Source: Parvibaculaceae bacterium (GTDB lineage Bacteria > Pseudomonadota > Alphaproteobacteria > Parvibaculales > Parvibaculaceae). Taken from it: a stretch of 41,446 nt of DNA. Positions within the stretch are counted from its first letter, which is position 1, and every line of letters starts with the position of its first letter. Positions 1-7,426 of the stretch are shown here, piece by piece. A program made the translations under genes and the position numbers. The DNA lies in NCBI GenBank assembly GCA_029209985.1, contig JARGNZ010000028.1, positions 1 through 41,446 on the forward strand, written 5' to 3'. The notes under the pieces were generated by a model. It was not told the DNA's origin. It made no database searches and saw nothing but the letters and a program-made list of their open reading frames with translations.

Positions 1-56
1 GCCGTTCCTAGAACGGCTGCGACCAAAGCTAAAACAAGCGCGTTGAATAGGCGCAT
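1..56 (-). CDS. Partial CDS, N-terminus of a small membrane or exported protein
   Basis: Only the first 18 codons lie in the window, and the gene runs off the left edge. The translation starts MRLFNALVLALVAAVLG, a hydrophobic stretch that could be a signal peptide or first membrane helix. Its ATG shares one base with the stop of the preceding membrane gene (TGATG), so the two are translationally coupled and belong to the TonB-receptor transcription unit. Small membrane proteins (PepSY or DUF3649 type) often follow siderophore receptors, but too little is visible to name a family. Confidence 0.5.
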   Translation of the reverse strand, partial: MRLFNALVLALVAAVLGT

Positions 57-421
57 CAGCCGCCTCCCTCAATCCACATAAGCTGTATATTTAGGAGGCA
101 GATAACGCCCCCCACAATCGGTGCCCCCCAGCAGAGCCAGCGATATAAAGAGGGGGCACTCTCACGGATGTATAAGGTCGCCAGCCCAATGACGGCCACC
201 GCACACAACCAGAAAGAAACACCCTGTCCCCAACCCATGTTTGTGATTGCCCAATAGAATGAACCCACGAAAAGGAACCAGCTCAAGAAGCGCAGCCCTG
301 TTGCACGCCCTGATTGTCGCACTGGAGATTTCAAACGACTGTGTGTGACACTGCCAGCTTGAAAGCCGATCAGTGCCACACACAGTGTAATCCCTACAGT
401 GCTCAACAATAAGGTTGGCAT
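56..421 (-). CDS. Small four-helix membrane protein of a TonB-receptor operon (DUF3325-like)
   Basis: A 121-residue protein made almost entirely of hydrophobic segments at about 3-23, 46-62, 66-84 and 96-114, with a basic loop after the first helix. Its start overlaps the stop of the TonB-receptor gene by one base (TAATG), which implies coupled translation. The size, helix pattern and position next to a FecA-type receptor resemble the DUF3325-type inner-membrane proteins found in siderophore uptake operons. The family assignment is by resemblance only; no catalytic or binding motif is visible. The inferred role is accessory to iron or siderophore uptake at the inner membrane. Confidence 0.6.
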   Translation of the reverse strand: MPTLLLSTVGITLCVALIGFQAGSVTHSRLKSPVRQSGRATGLRFLSWFLFVGSFYWAITNMGWGQGVSFWLCAVAVIGLATLYIRESAPSLYRWLCWGAPIVGGVICLLNIQLMWIEGGG

Positions 422-2820
422 TAGAAGTTTGCTTGCAATTCAAAGCCAACTGTTCTGCCATCGCCAAGCGTTGCAGATGAGGGGCTTGCGATAGAGGTGA
501 AATAATCTTTGTCAAAAAGATTGTCTGCATAAATGCTCGCAGACCAACTTCCGATGTCATATCCCACGCGCATGTTTGTAATGATGCGGCTTTCCGTCTC
601 AAGCGCTGCTTCGTTGTTGATGCTTCCCAGCGAATAATATGCGCTGGTATAGTTTGCGTTCGCGGAAACAAACAAGCCATTGTCATGCCGATAGACACCC
701 CCAAGGGCGGCTGTAATAGACGGCGCTTCTGGATATTCATTGCCCTCACATGTGCCGCCATTACACGACGCATCTTCGAACTTACCAAACTCAGTTTTTA
801 GCAAGCCAAGGCTCCCAAAGAACTGCCAAGACGCATTGAGTTTATAACGCCCTTCAATTTCTGCCCCGTAAGATGTTGATTCCGCGACATTGAGCGTATT
901 GGTGAGCGGGTTAAGGACAGGATCTAGAATGGCCACCTGCTGATTGGTGTATTCGTTATAAAATACGTTTACACCAAATGTCAGACCATCGAATTGCTCA
1001 TCTCGGTAAGCAGCTTCATATGTCCATTGGAATTCAGGGTCCACTTTGTTGATGGTATTAAGGGTCCCCGCTTGAACTTCTGTAAAGCCTTGGCGATACC
1101 CTTTCGATACGGTCAGGGCGATGGTCTGCGTATCCGTCAGATCAAATGCCACGCCCCCCTTTGGCAAGAAGACATTAAATTCTGCGGTGCCGTCATTATA
1201 GGTCGGGCCGAATGCTGAATTAATATCGATCAAGTTATGCACTTCATCAGATTGATACCGCCCCCCTGCGAGCAGGGAAGCCCAATCATTAAAGCGATAC
1301 CGTACATCGGCATAAACCGCTTTGGTTTCGGTTTCTTTGAGGAAAATACCGTCCTGATAAACCGTGCCATATGCCACAATGCTTGAATCGACCGTTTGTT
1401 GGAAATCACCATAGAACAGGCCAACAACCCCGGATAGGCCATATCCTGTCGAGGTCATTTCCAAATAAACATCTTGTGTGAAGTCTTCATCTTGGCGGCT
1501 ATCATCGCGCTGGAACACAAGAGAAGCTGGCGCGCTTTTAAGGCTCAAGTCTGTGTTGTTGATGGCCGATATTGAATGCACCCTCAACGTGTCGCTCAGA
1601 TCATACGTTACATGCGCTGCGTAATTGTCCACTTTCATCTTACGAAATTCGGTGAAAGAAGCAGCACCGGCATAATTCCGGTCGAAATAATTTGGACCAT
1701 CGACGGTGTTGGTTGCGGGTTGGTCAAACACATGGCTCGCTGAGACCAATACGCTTAGGTCAGGCAGAGCGGATGGCTCAAGCAATACCTTCGCGCGCAA
1801 AGAACGATAACGGTCTTCCCCAAGAGGTTCATTGTCTGCATCTGCAAACGTAATATCTTTTGTATGTTCTTGAAACTCGCCGCTCACACGGAATGCCAGT
1901 TGATCATCGATGATCGGCCCGGAAATAAAGAAGCCGCCTTCTTTCTGATCAAGACTGCCCGCTAAAAGCCGCGCACCTACTTCATATTCATACGTTGGAT
2001 CATTGGTTTCAATCACAACCGCCCCGGCCAATGCATTACGGCCTTGCAGAGTGGATTGTGGCCCTCGCAATACTTCCACTTGTTTGACATCCCACAGACC
2101 GCGTGCCCCCCGTTTGAGGCCCTCTGCTGACTGCGTCACCCCATCCACAATGATGGAAATCAGGCCCGCTGAATTGCCCGGTTGCGTCACACCATCTGAG
2201 TTCAACCCCCGAATTTGGAAGCCATTATTGCCCCCATTTGACGGGTTGGAGCGGACGTTCGCCATGGAAGAGAAGACGTCTTCAATCTCCCCAAATTTAT
2301 AGGTATCGATGTCCTCTTCGGTTGCCACGCCAACGCTGGTGAACGTGTCCAAATAGGACCGTTGCGTATGCTCGCCCGAAATGTAAATCGGTTGGAGTTG
2401 GACCACTCCCTTTTGCGATGCCTGCACATCGGGTGCTTGTAAAATGGACGCGCCCGTTGGGGTCATCTCATACACAAGGTTTGTTCTGGCCAACAGGATG
2501 CGTAGTGCGGCATCCACTGTATAGTCACCCGCGAGGGGGGAGCTCGACAAACCTTGCACGACATCGCTGTGCGCAGAAATCACTGAGTTGGATTGGAGAG
2601 CAAGCTGCACGAGGGCGCTTGATAGGCTTTGCGCCTCAATTTCAAAAGCGTGTGTGCTTGATACGGTGTCCTCAGCCTGCACAGCCATAGGTCCTGCGAT
2701 CACGCCCAACGCGGCATAGAGACTGAAGGAACACACGCCCCTTGATGCCGTTAAGGCCCACTTTGCCACATGCGCTTGTTTGATGGCGTGGCGCGCACCC
2801 CATACTGATCTCTTATTCAT
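421..2820 (-). CDS. TonB-dependent outer-membrane transducer with N-terminal signalling domain (FecA-type)
   Basis: A 799-residue outer-membrane receptor. An unusually long signal peptide of about 49 residues ends at an AVQA-E site. A secretin/TonB short N-terminal (STN) signalling domain follows (about 57-128), then a plug (about 150-275, containing DGVTQ and VEVLRGPQS) and a 22-strand-type barrel ending in a C-terminal Phe. The STN domain marks it as a transducer that signals loading to a FecR-like anti-sigma in the periplasm, and the gene lies directly after such a fecR and an ECF sigma gene. The probable ligand is a ferric siderophore or other iron chelate, but the substrate cannot be read from sequence. 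The final motif GFELQANF is a typical outer-membrane C-terminus. Confidence 0.9.
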   Translation of the reverse strand: MNKRSVWGARHAIKQAHVAKWALTASRGVCSFSLYAALGVIAGPMAVQAEDTVSSTHAFEIEAQSLSSALVQLALQSNSVISAHSDVVQGLSSSPLAGDYTVDAALRILLARTNLVYEMTPTGASILQAPDVQASQKGVVQLQPIYISGEHTQRSYLDTFTSVGVATEEDIDTYKFGEIEDVFSSMANVRSNPSNGGNNGFQIRGLNSDGVTQPGNSAGLISIIVDGVTQSAEGLKRGARGLWDVKQVEVLRGPQSTLQGRNALAGAVVIETNDPTYEYEVGARLLAGSLDQKEGGFFISGPIIDDQLAFRVSGEFQEHTKDITFADADNEPLGEDRYRSLRAKVLLEPSALPDLSVLVSASHVFDQPATNTVDGPNYFDRNYAGAASFTEFRKMKVDNYAAHVTYDLSDTLRVHSISAINNTDLSLKSAPASLVFQRDDSRQDEDFTQDVYLEMTSTGYGLSGVVGLFYGDFQQTVDSSIVAYGTVYQDGIFLKETETKAVYADVRYRFNDWASLLAGGRYQSDEVHNLIDINSAFGPTYNDGTAEFNVFLPKGGVAFDLTDTQTIALTVSKGYRQGFTEVQAGTLNTINKVDPEFQWTYEAAYRDEQFDGLTFGVNVFYNEYTNQQVAILDPVLNPLTNTLNVAESTSYGAEIEGRYKLNASWQFFGSLGLLKTEFGKFEDASCNGGTCEGNEYPEAPSITAALGGVYRHDNGLFVSANANYTSAYYSLGSINNEAALETESRIITNMRVGYDIGSWSASIYADNLFDKDYFTSIASPSSATLGDGRTVGFELQANF

Positions 2821-2889
2821 CCCCGAAAACCCTTTACTACTGCCTGAACTCGCGATGCTAATGCGAAAGATTATTATTCACATTAAGCT

Positions 2890-2914
2890 GACGACATGAG
2901 CGTGGGTTTTGTTC
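2890..2914 (-). promoter_or_regulatory. Candidate ECF sigma promoter of the TonB transducer
   Basis: Read on the minus strand, GAAC (2914-2911) is followed after exactly 17 bases by CGTC (2893-2890). This is the classic -35/-10 arrangement of ECF-type promoters. It lies about 70 bases upstream of the receptor start, where a promoter driven by the adjacent ECF sigma factor is expected. Its activity is inferred. Confidence 0.45.
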
Positions 2915-2967
2915 AGAAATAACTTCTCTTTTGAAATAAACAATATTATCCCATTTATTTCAATGGG

Positions 2968-3954
2968 TTATCCTTTGGATACAATAAGAATCCAAGGTGA
3001 CAGCCGATAAATTTTTGCACCATGAGAGACGGAAATAGCTAACAAAGCCGCTTCGGGATCATCCAATTGATAGACCCCCGTCACAGGTTGACGCCCCAAC
3101 TGCTCTCCGGCGACCAAAATCACACCGGTAAAATAGTCATCCAGATCCGCGACAACTTCCTCCAGCGCGTTGCCTTGGGCAAGCAGCAGATTATTTTGCC
3201 ACGATCCAATTCGGCTCACGTTCCGAATGCCTGATACGGCATCGCTATTTTCAGCAAAAGCGGTCCACTCCCCCGCACCCAAAATGTGAGTCTCTGGATG
3301 GGCGCTCTGCTTTTGCGCCACACGCACTTTACCGTGCCGCACCGCCACTGACGCAGGCCCAGAGCCATGGGCGTTTTTCACCTCAAACGAGGTCCCCAAG
3401 ACGGTGACATCCATCTGCTTGGCCTGCACAATAAAAGGCCGTTGCTTGTTTGCGGTGACATCGAAAAGAGCTTTACCTTTGACCAATTCAACTAAACGCT
3501 GCTCTTTTTCGTACGTTACATTGATTGCAGAATTGGGGGCCAAAGTAACTTCGCTGCCATCTGCTAACGTGACAACCTGCAGCTCCTTGGTGCCCGTCTC
3601 ATAGTCTGCCCAAGTGCCGCCCAATAGGCTGACCCCCACCATAAATGCAAGGCAAGCCGCAATGGCTGACCCGAGGAAAGGCCGTCTACGCGCCACCTCC
3701 GCAGTCTTCAAAACCCCTATCGCTGATCTTTTTTGGCGGGGCGTTTGCCGCGCTGGCTCAAACTCTGGCTCTAAGCGCTTCATCAATTGCGTGAGATGGC
3801 CAACCTCTTCCCAAGCCTGCCTATTTTCTACATCTGCCGCGCGCCACTGCTCAAACCTTCGTTGCAAACGCGCATCCGATGGGTTTTCTTTGAGAGCAAT
3901 ACGCCATTCGCTGGCTGTCGTTGGCTCTGGTCTCTTATCGAGGTCGTTCTGCAT
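2968..3954 (-). CDS. FecR-type transmembrane anti-sigma factor / sigma regulator
   Basis: A 328-residue protein with the standard FecR order. A cytoplasmic DUF4880-type segment (about 14-55, with EWRIALKENPSDARL and FEQWRA) is followed by one membrane helix at about 93-113. A periplasmic FecR domain comes next (about 120-225, containing VTLADGSEVTLAPNS and VLGTSFEV), then a C-terminal DUF4974-like segment (about 255-328). Such proteins hold or activate a partner ECF sigma factor and receive the signal from the STN domain of a TonB receptor. The partner sigma (4081-4668) lies upstream and the receptor (421-2820) downstream, giving the usual sigma-anti-sigma-receptor order. Confidence 0.9.
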   Translation of the reverse strand: MQNDLDKRPEPTTASEWRIALKENPSDARLQRRFEQWRAADVENRQAWEEVGHLTQLMKRLEPEFEPARQTPRQKRSAIGVLKTAEVARRRPFLGSAIAACLAFMVGVSLLGGTWADYETGTKELQVVTLADGSEVTLAPNSAINVTYEKEQRLVELVKGKALFDVTANKQRPFIVQAKQMDVTVLGTSFEVKNAHGSGPASVAVRHGKVRVAQKQSAHPETHILGAGEWTAFAENSDAVSGIRNVSRIGSWQNNLLLAQGNALEEVVADLDDYFTGVILVAGEQLGRQPVTGVYQLDDPEAALLAISVSHGAKIYRLSPWILIVSKG

Positions 3955-4080
3955 CGTGCCTACATCTGTTGGTCGGTTAGGTGAGTAGAGATGAGTAATG
4001 TAAAACCTACTGTCTGAACTGTCTAAAGCATGTGCCTAAACCACATCCCTTCTTAATAGACTGCCCCACAAAGCAGATGT

Positions 4081-4668
4081 TCATTCTTTTTTTGGTGGTG
4101 TAGCTTTTTTGGGTGGTATGGCTTTTTTTGATGATGTGGCTTTTGGGGGCGTTTTGGGGTGGGTTCTGTTCAGCCTCACACGACAATGTTCTAGCCCATC
4201 GGCAACCAGTGAATGCGTAAGCCCCAGCGATATGCCCAAGTGCTCGGCCACGTCTCTCATCGTATCGTCGTGATACCAATACATTTCCACTGCCTTGCGG
4301 GTGCGTTCTGGTAATTCGGCAAGGGCCTGTCGCAGCAAGTGCAGTTCCTCACGCGCGGCCACTTGAGATTCAGGGGAGGGCCGTGTTTCGCGCACGCTTT
4401 CAAGCGACCCCTCATCGGTGTCAATCATACGCGCCTGTTCGCGCTGGGTCTTGCGCTTCATATCAAGGCACAAATTACGCACGATACGCTGTAGGTATGC
4501 GGCAGGCTCTACCAATATCTGCGTTTTAGAGGCTTTGGAAAACCGCAAATAAGCCTCTTGCACCACATCTTCTGCGCTCGACCTGTCCCGCAGAATCTTG
4601 TTGGCATAATTCACCAGGTCACCCCGATGCGCATTATACAGCAACAACATTTTGAACTCAGAAAACAT
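4081..4668 (-). CDS. ECF-family RNA polymerase sigma factor (FecI-like) with a repetitive Lys/Pro tail
   Basis: A 195-residue sigma-70 family protein. Region 2 is at about 10-75 (RDRSSAEDVVQEAYLRF, then YLQRIVRNLCLD). Region 4 is at about 110-165, with ALAELPERTRKAVEMYW and a helix-turn-helix around DVAEHLGISLG. It should direct transcription of the downstream receptor when released by the FecR protein. After the normal end of region 4 (about residue 168) comes an unusual tail built from six-residue units close to KKATPP, encoded by an 18-bp repeat. That tail is not part of the family fold. A Fur-like box lies 65 bases upstream of the start. The start MFSEFKM is the first Met before region 2. 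Confidence 0.9.
   Translation of the reverse strand: MFSEFKMLLLYNAHRGDLVNYANKILRDRSSAEDVVQEAYLRFSKASKTQILVEPAAYLQRIVRNLCLDMKRKTQREQARMIDTDEGSLESVRETRPSPESQVAAREELHLLRQALAELPERTRKAVEMYWYHDDTMRDVAEHLGISLGLTHSLVADGLEHCRVRLNRTHPKTPPKATSSKKAIPPKKATPPKKE
4083..4155 (-). repeat. 18-bp coding tandem repeat with homopolymer A tracts
   Basis: About three imperfect copies of an 18-bp unit at the 3' end of the sigma-factor gene encode successive PKATSS, KKAIPP, KKATPP, KKE units. Each unit carries a run of six or seven A on the coding strand, for example opposite 4087-4093, 4105-4110 and 4123-4129. Runs like these are prone to length change by replication slippage. Confidence 0.75.
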
Positions 4669-4732
4669 GGACAGCCCGATTGATCACCTTGAATAAGCGT
4701 CAATCTAACCGGATTCTCCTTCTATTGCTATC

Positions 4733-4751
4733 CATTCTTATTATCATTAGT
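4733..4751. promoter_or_regulatory. Candidate Fur-like iron box upstream of the ECF sigma gene
   Basis: The 19 bases CATTCTTATTATCATTAGT match the palindromic Fur consensus at 13 of 19 positions, including an unbroken 10-base core (ATTATCATTA). The site lies 65 bases upstream of the sigma-factor ATG, in the only gap that could hold its promoter. It is consistent with iron control of the regulator pair. Many alphaproteobacteria use Irr or RirA instead, so the regulator is uncertain. Confidence 0.45.
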
Positions 4752-4768
4752 TAATCGGTTAATGCCTC

Positions 4769-5563
4769 TTAGAAAAGGACGGTGCCTGCGCAGACATTGA
4801 GGGCTTGGCCTGTTATCCCGCGCGCTTGGTCGGAGGCTAAATACGTTGCCATAGAAGCTATTTCATCCGCATCTAATAAGCGTTTTTGAATATTGGCCGA
4901 TGCGATCGCCTTTTGGCGAAAGTCTTCCCGGCTCATTTTGCTGGCGGGCTGGAATTGATCTGTGATTGCCTCAATCATCGGCGTGTCAACGGAACCGGGA
5001 CAAATGGCATTGGCGGTGATGCCATTCTTTTTCAGCATACCCAGCTCCAGCGCAAGGGCTTTGGTCAGGCCAATGACCCCGTGCTTGGAGGCTGCGTAAT
5101 CACTGTTAAGGGCCGCTGGCTGTTTGCCAGAGATAGACGAGATGGTGATGATGCGCCCTGCATCACGCTCCAGCATGTGCGGCAAAAATGCTTTGATGCA
5201 ATAGAAGGTCCCATTGAGATTAACCTCAATGGTTTGTCGCCATTCTTCAACAGAAGTTTGGCTCAAGAAGGTGCGCGCCCCCATCACCCCTGCACTCGTC
5301 ACAAGCACATCTACTTTGCCAAATTTTTCAATCACCGTCGCGGCCATAGCCTCCACAGCTTCAACGTCTGTAATATCAACGGTAAGAGAGATTGCGCTGC
5401 CGCCAACTGCACGCACTTGGGAAGCAACTGCCTCGGCTTGATCGGCGACGTTGGAGACGACAACAACATGCGCCCCCTCATTGGCAAATTGCAAACACAT
5501 CGCTTGCCCTATGCCCGTGCCCCCGCCGGTCACCACTGCAACTTTATTTTCCATTGTGCTCAC
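4769..5563 (-). CDS. Short-chain dehydrogenase/reductase (classical SDR)
   Basis: A 264-residue classical SDR. The nucleotide-binding motif TGGGTGIG is at 12-19, the usual NAG is replaced by SAG (90-92), Ser143 is present, and the catalytic YAASK has Tyr156 and Lys160. The PG motif follows in ICPGSVDTP. The tail CAGTVLF is like that of 3-hydroxybutyrate-dehydrogenase-type SDRs, but the substrate is unknown. The start is taken as GTG because GGGAGAG lies seven bases before it; an ATG three codons later is the alternative. It is the last gene of a run with the NTF2-like and VOC genes, which suggests a small-molecule catabolic pathway under the TetR regulator at 6718. Confidence 0.88.
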   Translation of the reverse strand: MSTMENKVAVVTGGGTGIGQAMCLQFANEGAHVVVVSNVADQAEAVASQVRAVGGSAISLTVDITDVEAVEAMAATVIEKFGKVDVLVTSAGVMGARTFLSQTSVEEWRQTIEVNLNGTFYCIKAFLPHMLERDAGRIITISSISGKQPAALNSDYAASKHGVIGLTKALALELGMLKKNGITANAICPGSVDTPMIEAITDQFQPASKMSREDFRQKAIASANIQKRLLDADEIASMATYLASDQARGITGQALNVCAGTVLF

Positions 5564-5628
5564 GCAATCTCTCCCTGGCCCTCCCCGGATGGGACCCTTG
5601 TCATCACTTATCGTTATATGTCAGAGCG

Positions 5629-6063
5629 TTAAAGAAGACCGAGTTCTTTAAGCACGGCGGTTTGATCGAAGTAGGGACGCTCACAAATAATTTTGTCGGA
5701 GTTTTCAGCAAACTCAAACGTCGCCGCCATGCGCACACGGAAAGTTTTCCCCGTTGCCTCAACCACTTTGGACCCCAATTTCAGTGGCCCAAGGTGTGTA
5801 CCCGTGAGGAAAAACTCAACGTGGATTGTGTTATTGTCACCTGCACCCAAAGAGATGATTTCGTTGGCTTGATCGGGGAACGGTGTGCGGGATGCATCGA
5901 AGTAACCGCGCACGGCCTCTTCCCCATCAAACACTTGGCCCGTGCCAAACATTTCATAACGCGGATGCTCAAATGTGGCGATCACAGCATCCCAATCACA
6001 GTCACATTCAAGGGCCATGTGGTCCCGCACCGTCTTGAGACGGGCTTGCGTAAGGTCGGTCAT
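5629..6063 (-). CDS. NTF2-like / SnoaL-type cone-fold protein
   Basis: A 144-residue protein with the size and pattern of the SnoaL/NTF2-like family: an N-terminal helix, then WDAVIATFEHPRYEMFGTG, GEEAVRGYFDA, and alternating strands HVEFFLTGTHLG and FRVRMAATFEF. The GTG-x(2)-FDGEEAVRGYF stretch is typical of SnoaL-like polyketide-cyclase or isomerase folds, which use a hydrophobic cone for small ligands. Specific catalytic residues cannot be assigned by eye. AAGGAAAC precedes the ATG. It sits 65 bases before the SDR and 40 bases after the VOC gene, on the same strand, and probably acts in the same pathway. Confidence 0.75.
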   Translation of the reverse strand: MTDLTQARLKTVRDHMALECDCDWDAVIATFEHPRYEMFGTGQVFDGEEAVRGYFDASRTPFPDQANEIISLGAGDNNTIHVEFFLTGTHLGPLKLGSKVVEATGKTFRVRMAATFEFAENSDKIICERPYFDQTAVLKELGLL

Positions 6064-6103
6064 TTTGTTTCCTTTAGGCTTTCATTATTATTCTGCAAGC
6101 GAA

Positions 6104-6631
6104 TTATTTCACAATGCGGATGGGATCTGTGTCATCCCACTCTCTTGAGGCTTGACGGATGTGTTCAAACATCTGTCCTTTAGTGCCGGAAATGTCAGAT
6201 ATTTCTACGATCGTGCCGGGATGACTTTGCGTGTCGAAATAGGCAAACCGGCCTTTCTCTCCGCCGATCTGGCCTTCATGACCGACCTTGTAACCAGCCG
6301 CTATGGCCTTGTCGTACAGCTCTTGATAGTTTTGGGTCCAATAGGCCACATGCTGGAGCCCTTCATGACCCGCATCCAAAAACTCTTTGTAGAGGGAGGG
6401 GGCCTCGTTGGTTTGCTGGATGAGTTCAATTTGCAAGTCACCGGAATTGGCCAGCGCGATGCTCATTTTGACGTCTGAATCTTCTCCTCGGTGTCGAAAA
6501 TAATCTGTCTTCACATTCTCGATGAAATACCACGGCCCCACCCCCATGACCGACACCCAATGCTCCATCGCGGCATGGATGTCGCGCACGACGTATCCGT
6601 TTTGCGTAATTTTACCAAAAATCCGGCTCAT
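6104..6631 (-). CDS. VOC (glyoxalase/dioxygenase superfamily) protein
   Basis: A 175-residue protein from the Met of MSRIFGKITQNGYVV. The opening strand ITQNGYVVRDIHAAMEHWVSV, with its GVGPWY motif, and the second half (GLQHVAYWT, then RFAYFDTQSHPGTIVEI) are the paired beta-alpha-beta-beta-beta modules of the vicinal-oxygen-chelate fold. Candidate metal ligands are His in LQHVAYW and Glu in TIVEI. An upstream Met at 6694 would place 21 extra residues across the operator region, so I prefer the start at 6631. This is the first gene of the operon divergent from the TetR gene. The reaction is unknown; a lyase, isomerase or dioxygenase on a lipid or aromatic substrate is possible. Confidence 0.8.
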   Translation of the reverse strand: MSRIFGKITQNGYVVRDIHAAMEHWVSVMGVGPWYFIENVKTDYFRHRGEDSDVKMSIALANSGDLQIELIQQTNEAPSLYKEFLDAGHEGLQHVAYWTQNYQELYDKAIAAGYKVGHEGQIGGEKGRFAYFDTQSHPGTIVEISDISGTKGQMFEHIRQASREWDDTDPIRIVK

Positions 6632-6651
6632 GAGGGTTCCAGTGCTTTTAA

Positions 6652-6718
6652 TGTTATACCCCATTACATTCGATGAAATTCTCGCACAGGTCAAGATAAA
6701 ATGTTATGGGGTAATACA
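6652..6718. promoter_or_regulatory. Pair of 17-bp palindromic operators between the VOC operon and the TetR gene
   Basis: Two imperfect palindromes of identical design, TGTTATACCCCATTACA (6652-6668) and TGTTATGGGGTAATACA (6702-6718), follow TGTTAT-N5-AWTACA. One is close to the reverse complement of the other (16 of 19 over an extended window). Their centres are 50 bp apart. The second ends on the A of the TetR start codon and covers its GGGG ribosome-binding sequence. The layout fits autoregulation plus control of the divergent operon by the TetR protein. The binding partner is inferred. Confidence 0.65.
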
Positions 6719-7350
6719 TGAGCACCAAACAGCCCCCTAAACAGCCGCCCGCCCGAAAAGGCCCCAACAGCTATCATCACGGCGACCTCCGTGAGGCGCT
6801 GATTGCCACTGCCATGGAAATGGTTGAACAAGAAGGCGCTGAAATTGTCACCTTTAGCGCTCTTGCTAAAAAACTAGGCGTCTCGCAAGCAGCTCCCTAC
6901 CGACACTTCCGGGACCGTGACGCATTGCTCACGATATTGGCGACGAAGGGATTTTTAGCTTTTACAGACACATTCCGCAGCGCTCTTGCGGCTAAAAGTC
7001 GGCGCAGCAAACTCAGGCAACTGGTCCATGCGCATCTTGCCTTTGGGACCAAACGCTCCGGGCTTTACCGGTTGATGTTTGAATCTCACTACCTGCATGA
7101 CGCTGTCATTGGGAGCGATCTACAACAAGCCGTTGATGAGAATTTCAATCTCTTACTACAGACCCTGGGAGCGACGACGGACGCAGACCGGCGCGACCGG
7201 ATTGCGATTAAGCTCACTGTGGCGGTGCACGGTGTTGTGATGTTTGCAGAGCATGGTTTTTTGCCTCCCAAAACGAGGGAGATCAGTCTTGCAGAGCTTG
7301 TGGATGAGTTGGTGCAAGATGCTGAAACAGCCTTTAAGGCAATTTCTTGA
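6718..7350 (+). CDS. TetR/AcrR-family regulator (WHG-type C-terminal domain)
   Basis: A 210-residue regulator. The N-terminal helix-turn-helix is at about 24-75 (YHHGDLREALIATAMEMV, TFSALAKKLGVSQAAPYRHF, then RDRDALL). The ligand domain that follows contains RSGLYRLMFES and FAEHGFLPP, as in the TetR group with a WHG-type C-terminus. The YHHGDLR start is typical of that group. It is divergent from the VOC/NTF2/SDR operon and its start codon overlaps one of two palindromic sites, so it probably represses both itself and that operon. The effector would be a substrate of that operon and is unknown. Confidence 0.9.
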   Translation: MSTKQPPKQPPARKGPNSYHHGDLREALIATAMEMVEQEGAEIVTFSALAKKLGVSQAAPYRHFRDRDALLTILATKGFLAFTDTFRSALAAKSRRSKLRQLVHAHLAFGTKRSGLYRLMFESHYLHDAVIGSDLQQAVDENFNLLLQTLGATTDADRRDRIAIKLTVAVHGVVMFAEHGFLPPKTREISLAELVDELVQDAETAFKAIS

Positions 7351-7354
7351 GCGT

Positions 7355-7418
7355 GCCATTTTAGGCCCCGGCCCAAATGGCAGGTGTTTGCCGATGCGCT
7401 AACGCCTCGGCAAACACC
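7355..7418. terminator. Two hairpins between convergent genes (bidirectional terminator)
   Basis: GCCATTT (7355-7361) pairs with AAATGGC (7375-7381). A stronger 12-bp stem, GGTGTTTGCCGA (7383-7394) with TCGGCAAACACC (7407-7418), follows. They fill the gap between the convergent TetR and DUF1329 genes. U-rich sequence after the second stem (CTTGTTTGTT) supports termination on the plus strand; function on the minus strand is less certain. Confidence 0.6.
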
Positions 7419-7426
7419 CTTGTTTG

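Noticed and set aside
4081-4155. Frameshift or sequencing error at the end of the sigma gene because of A7 tracts
   Set aside because: The repeat stays in one frame through three units and ends in a clean stop, so the tail appears genuinely encoded.
6632-6694. 21-codon extension of the VOC protein
   Set aside because: It would place the start inside the operator region, and the VOC fold begins at MSRIFGK.
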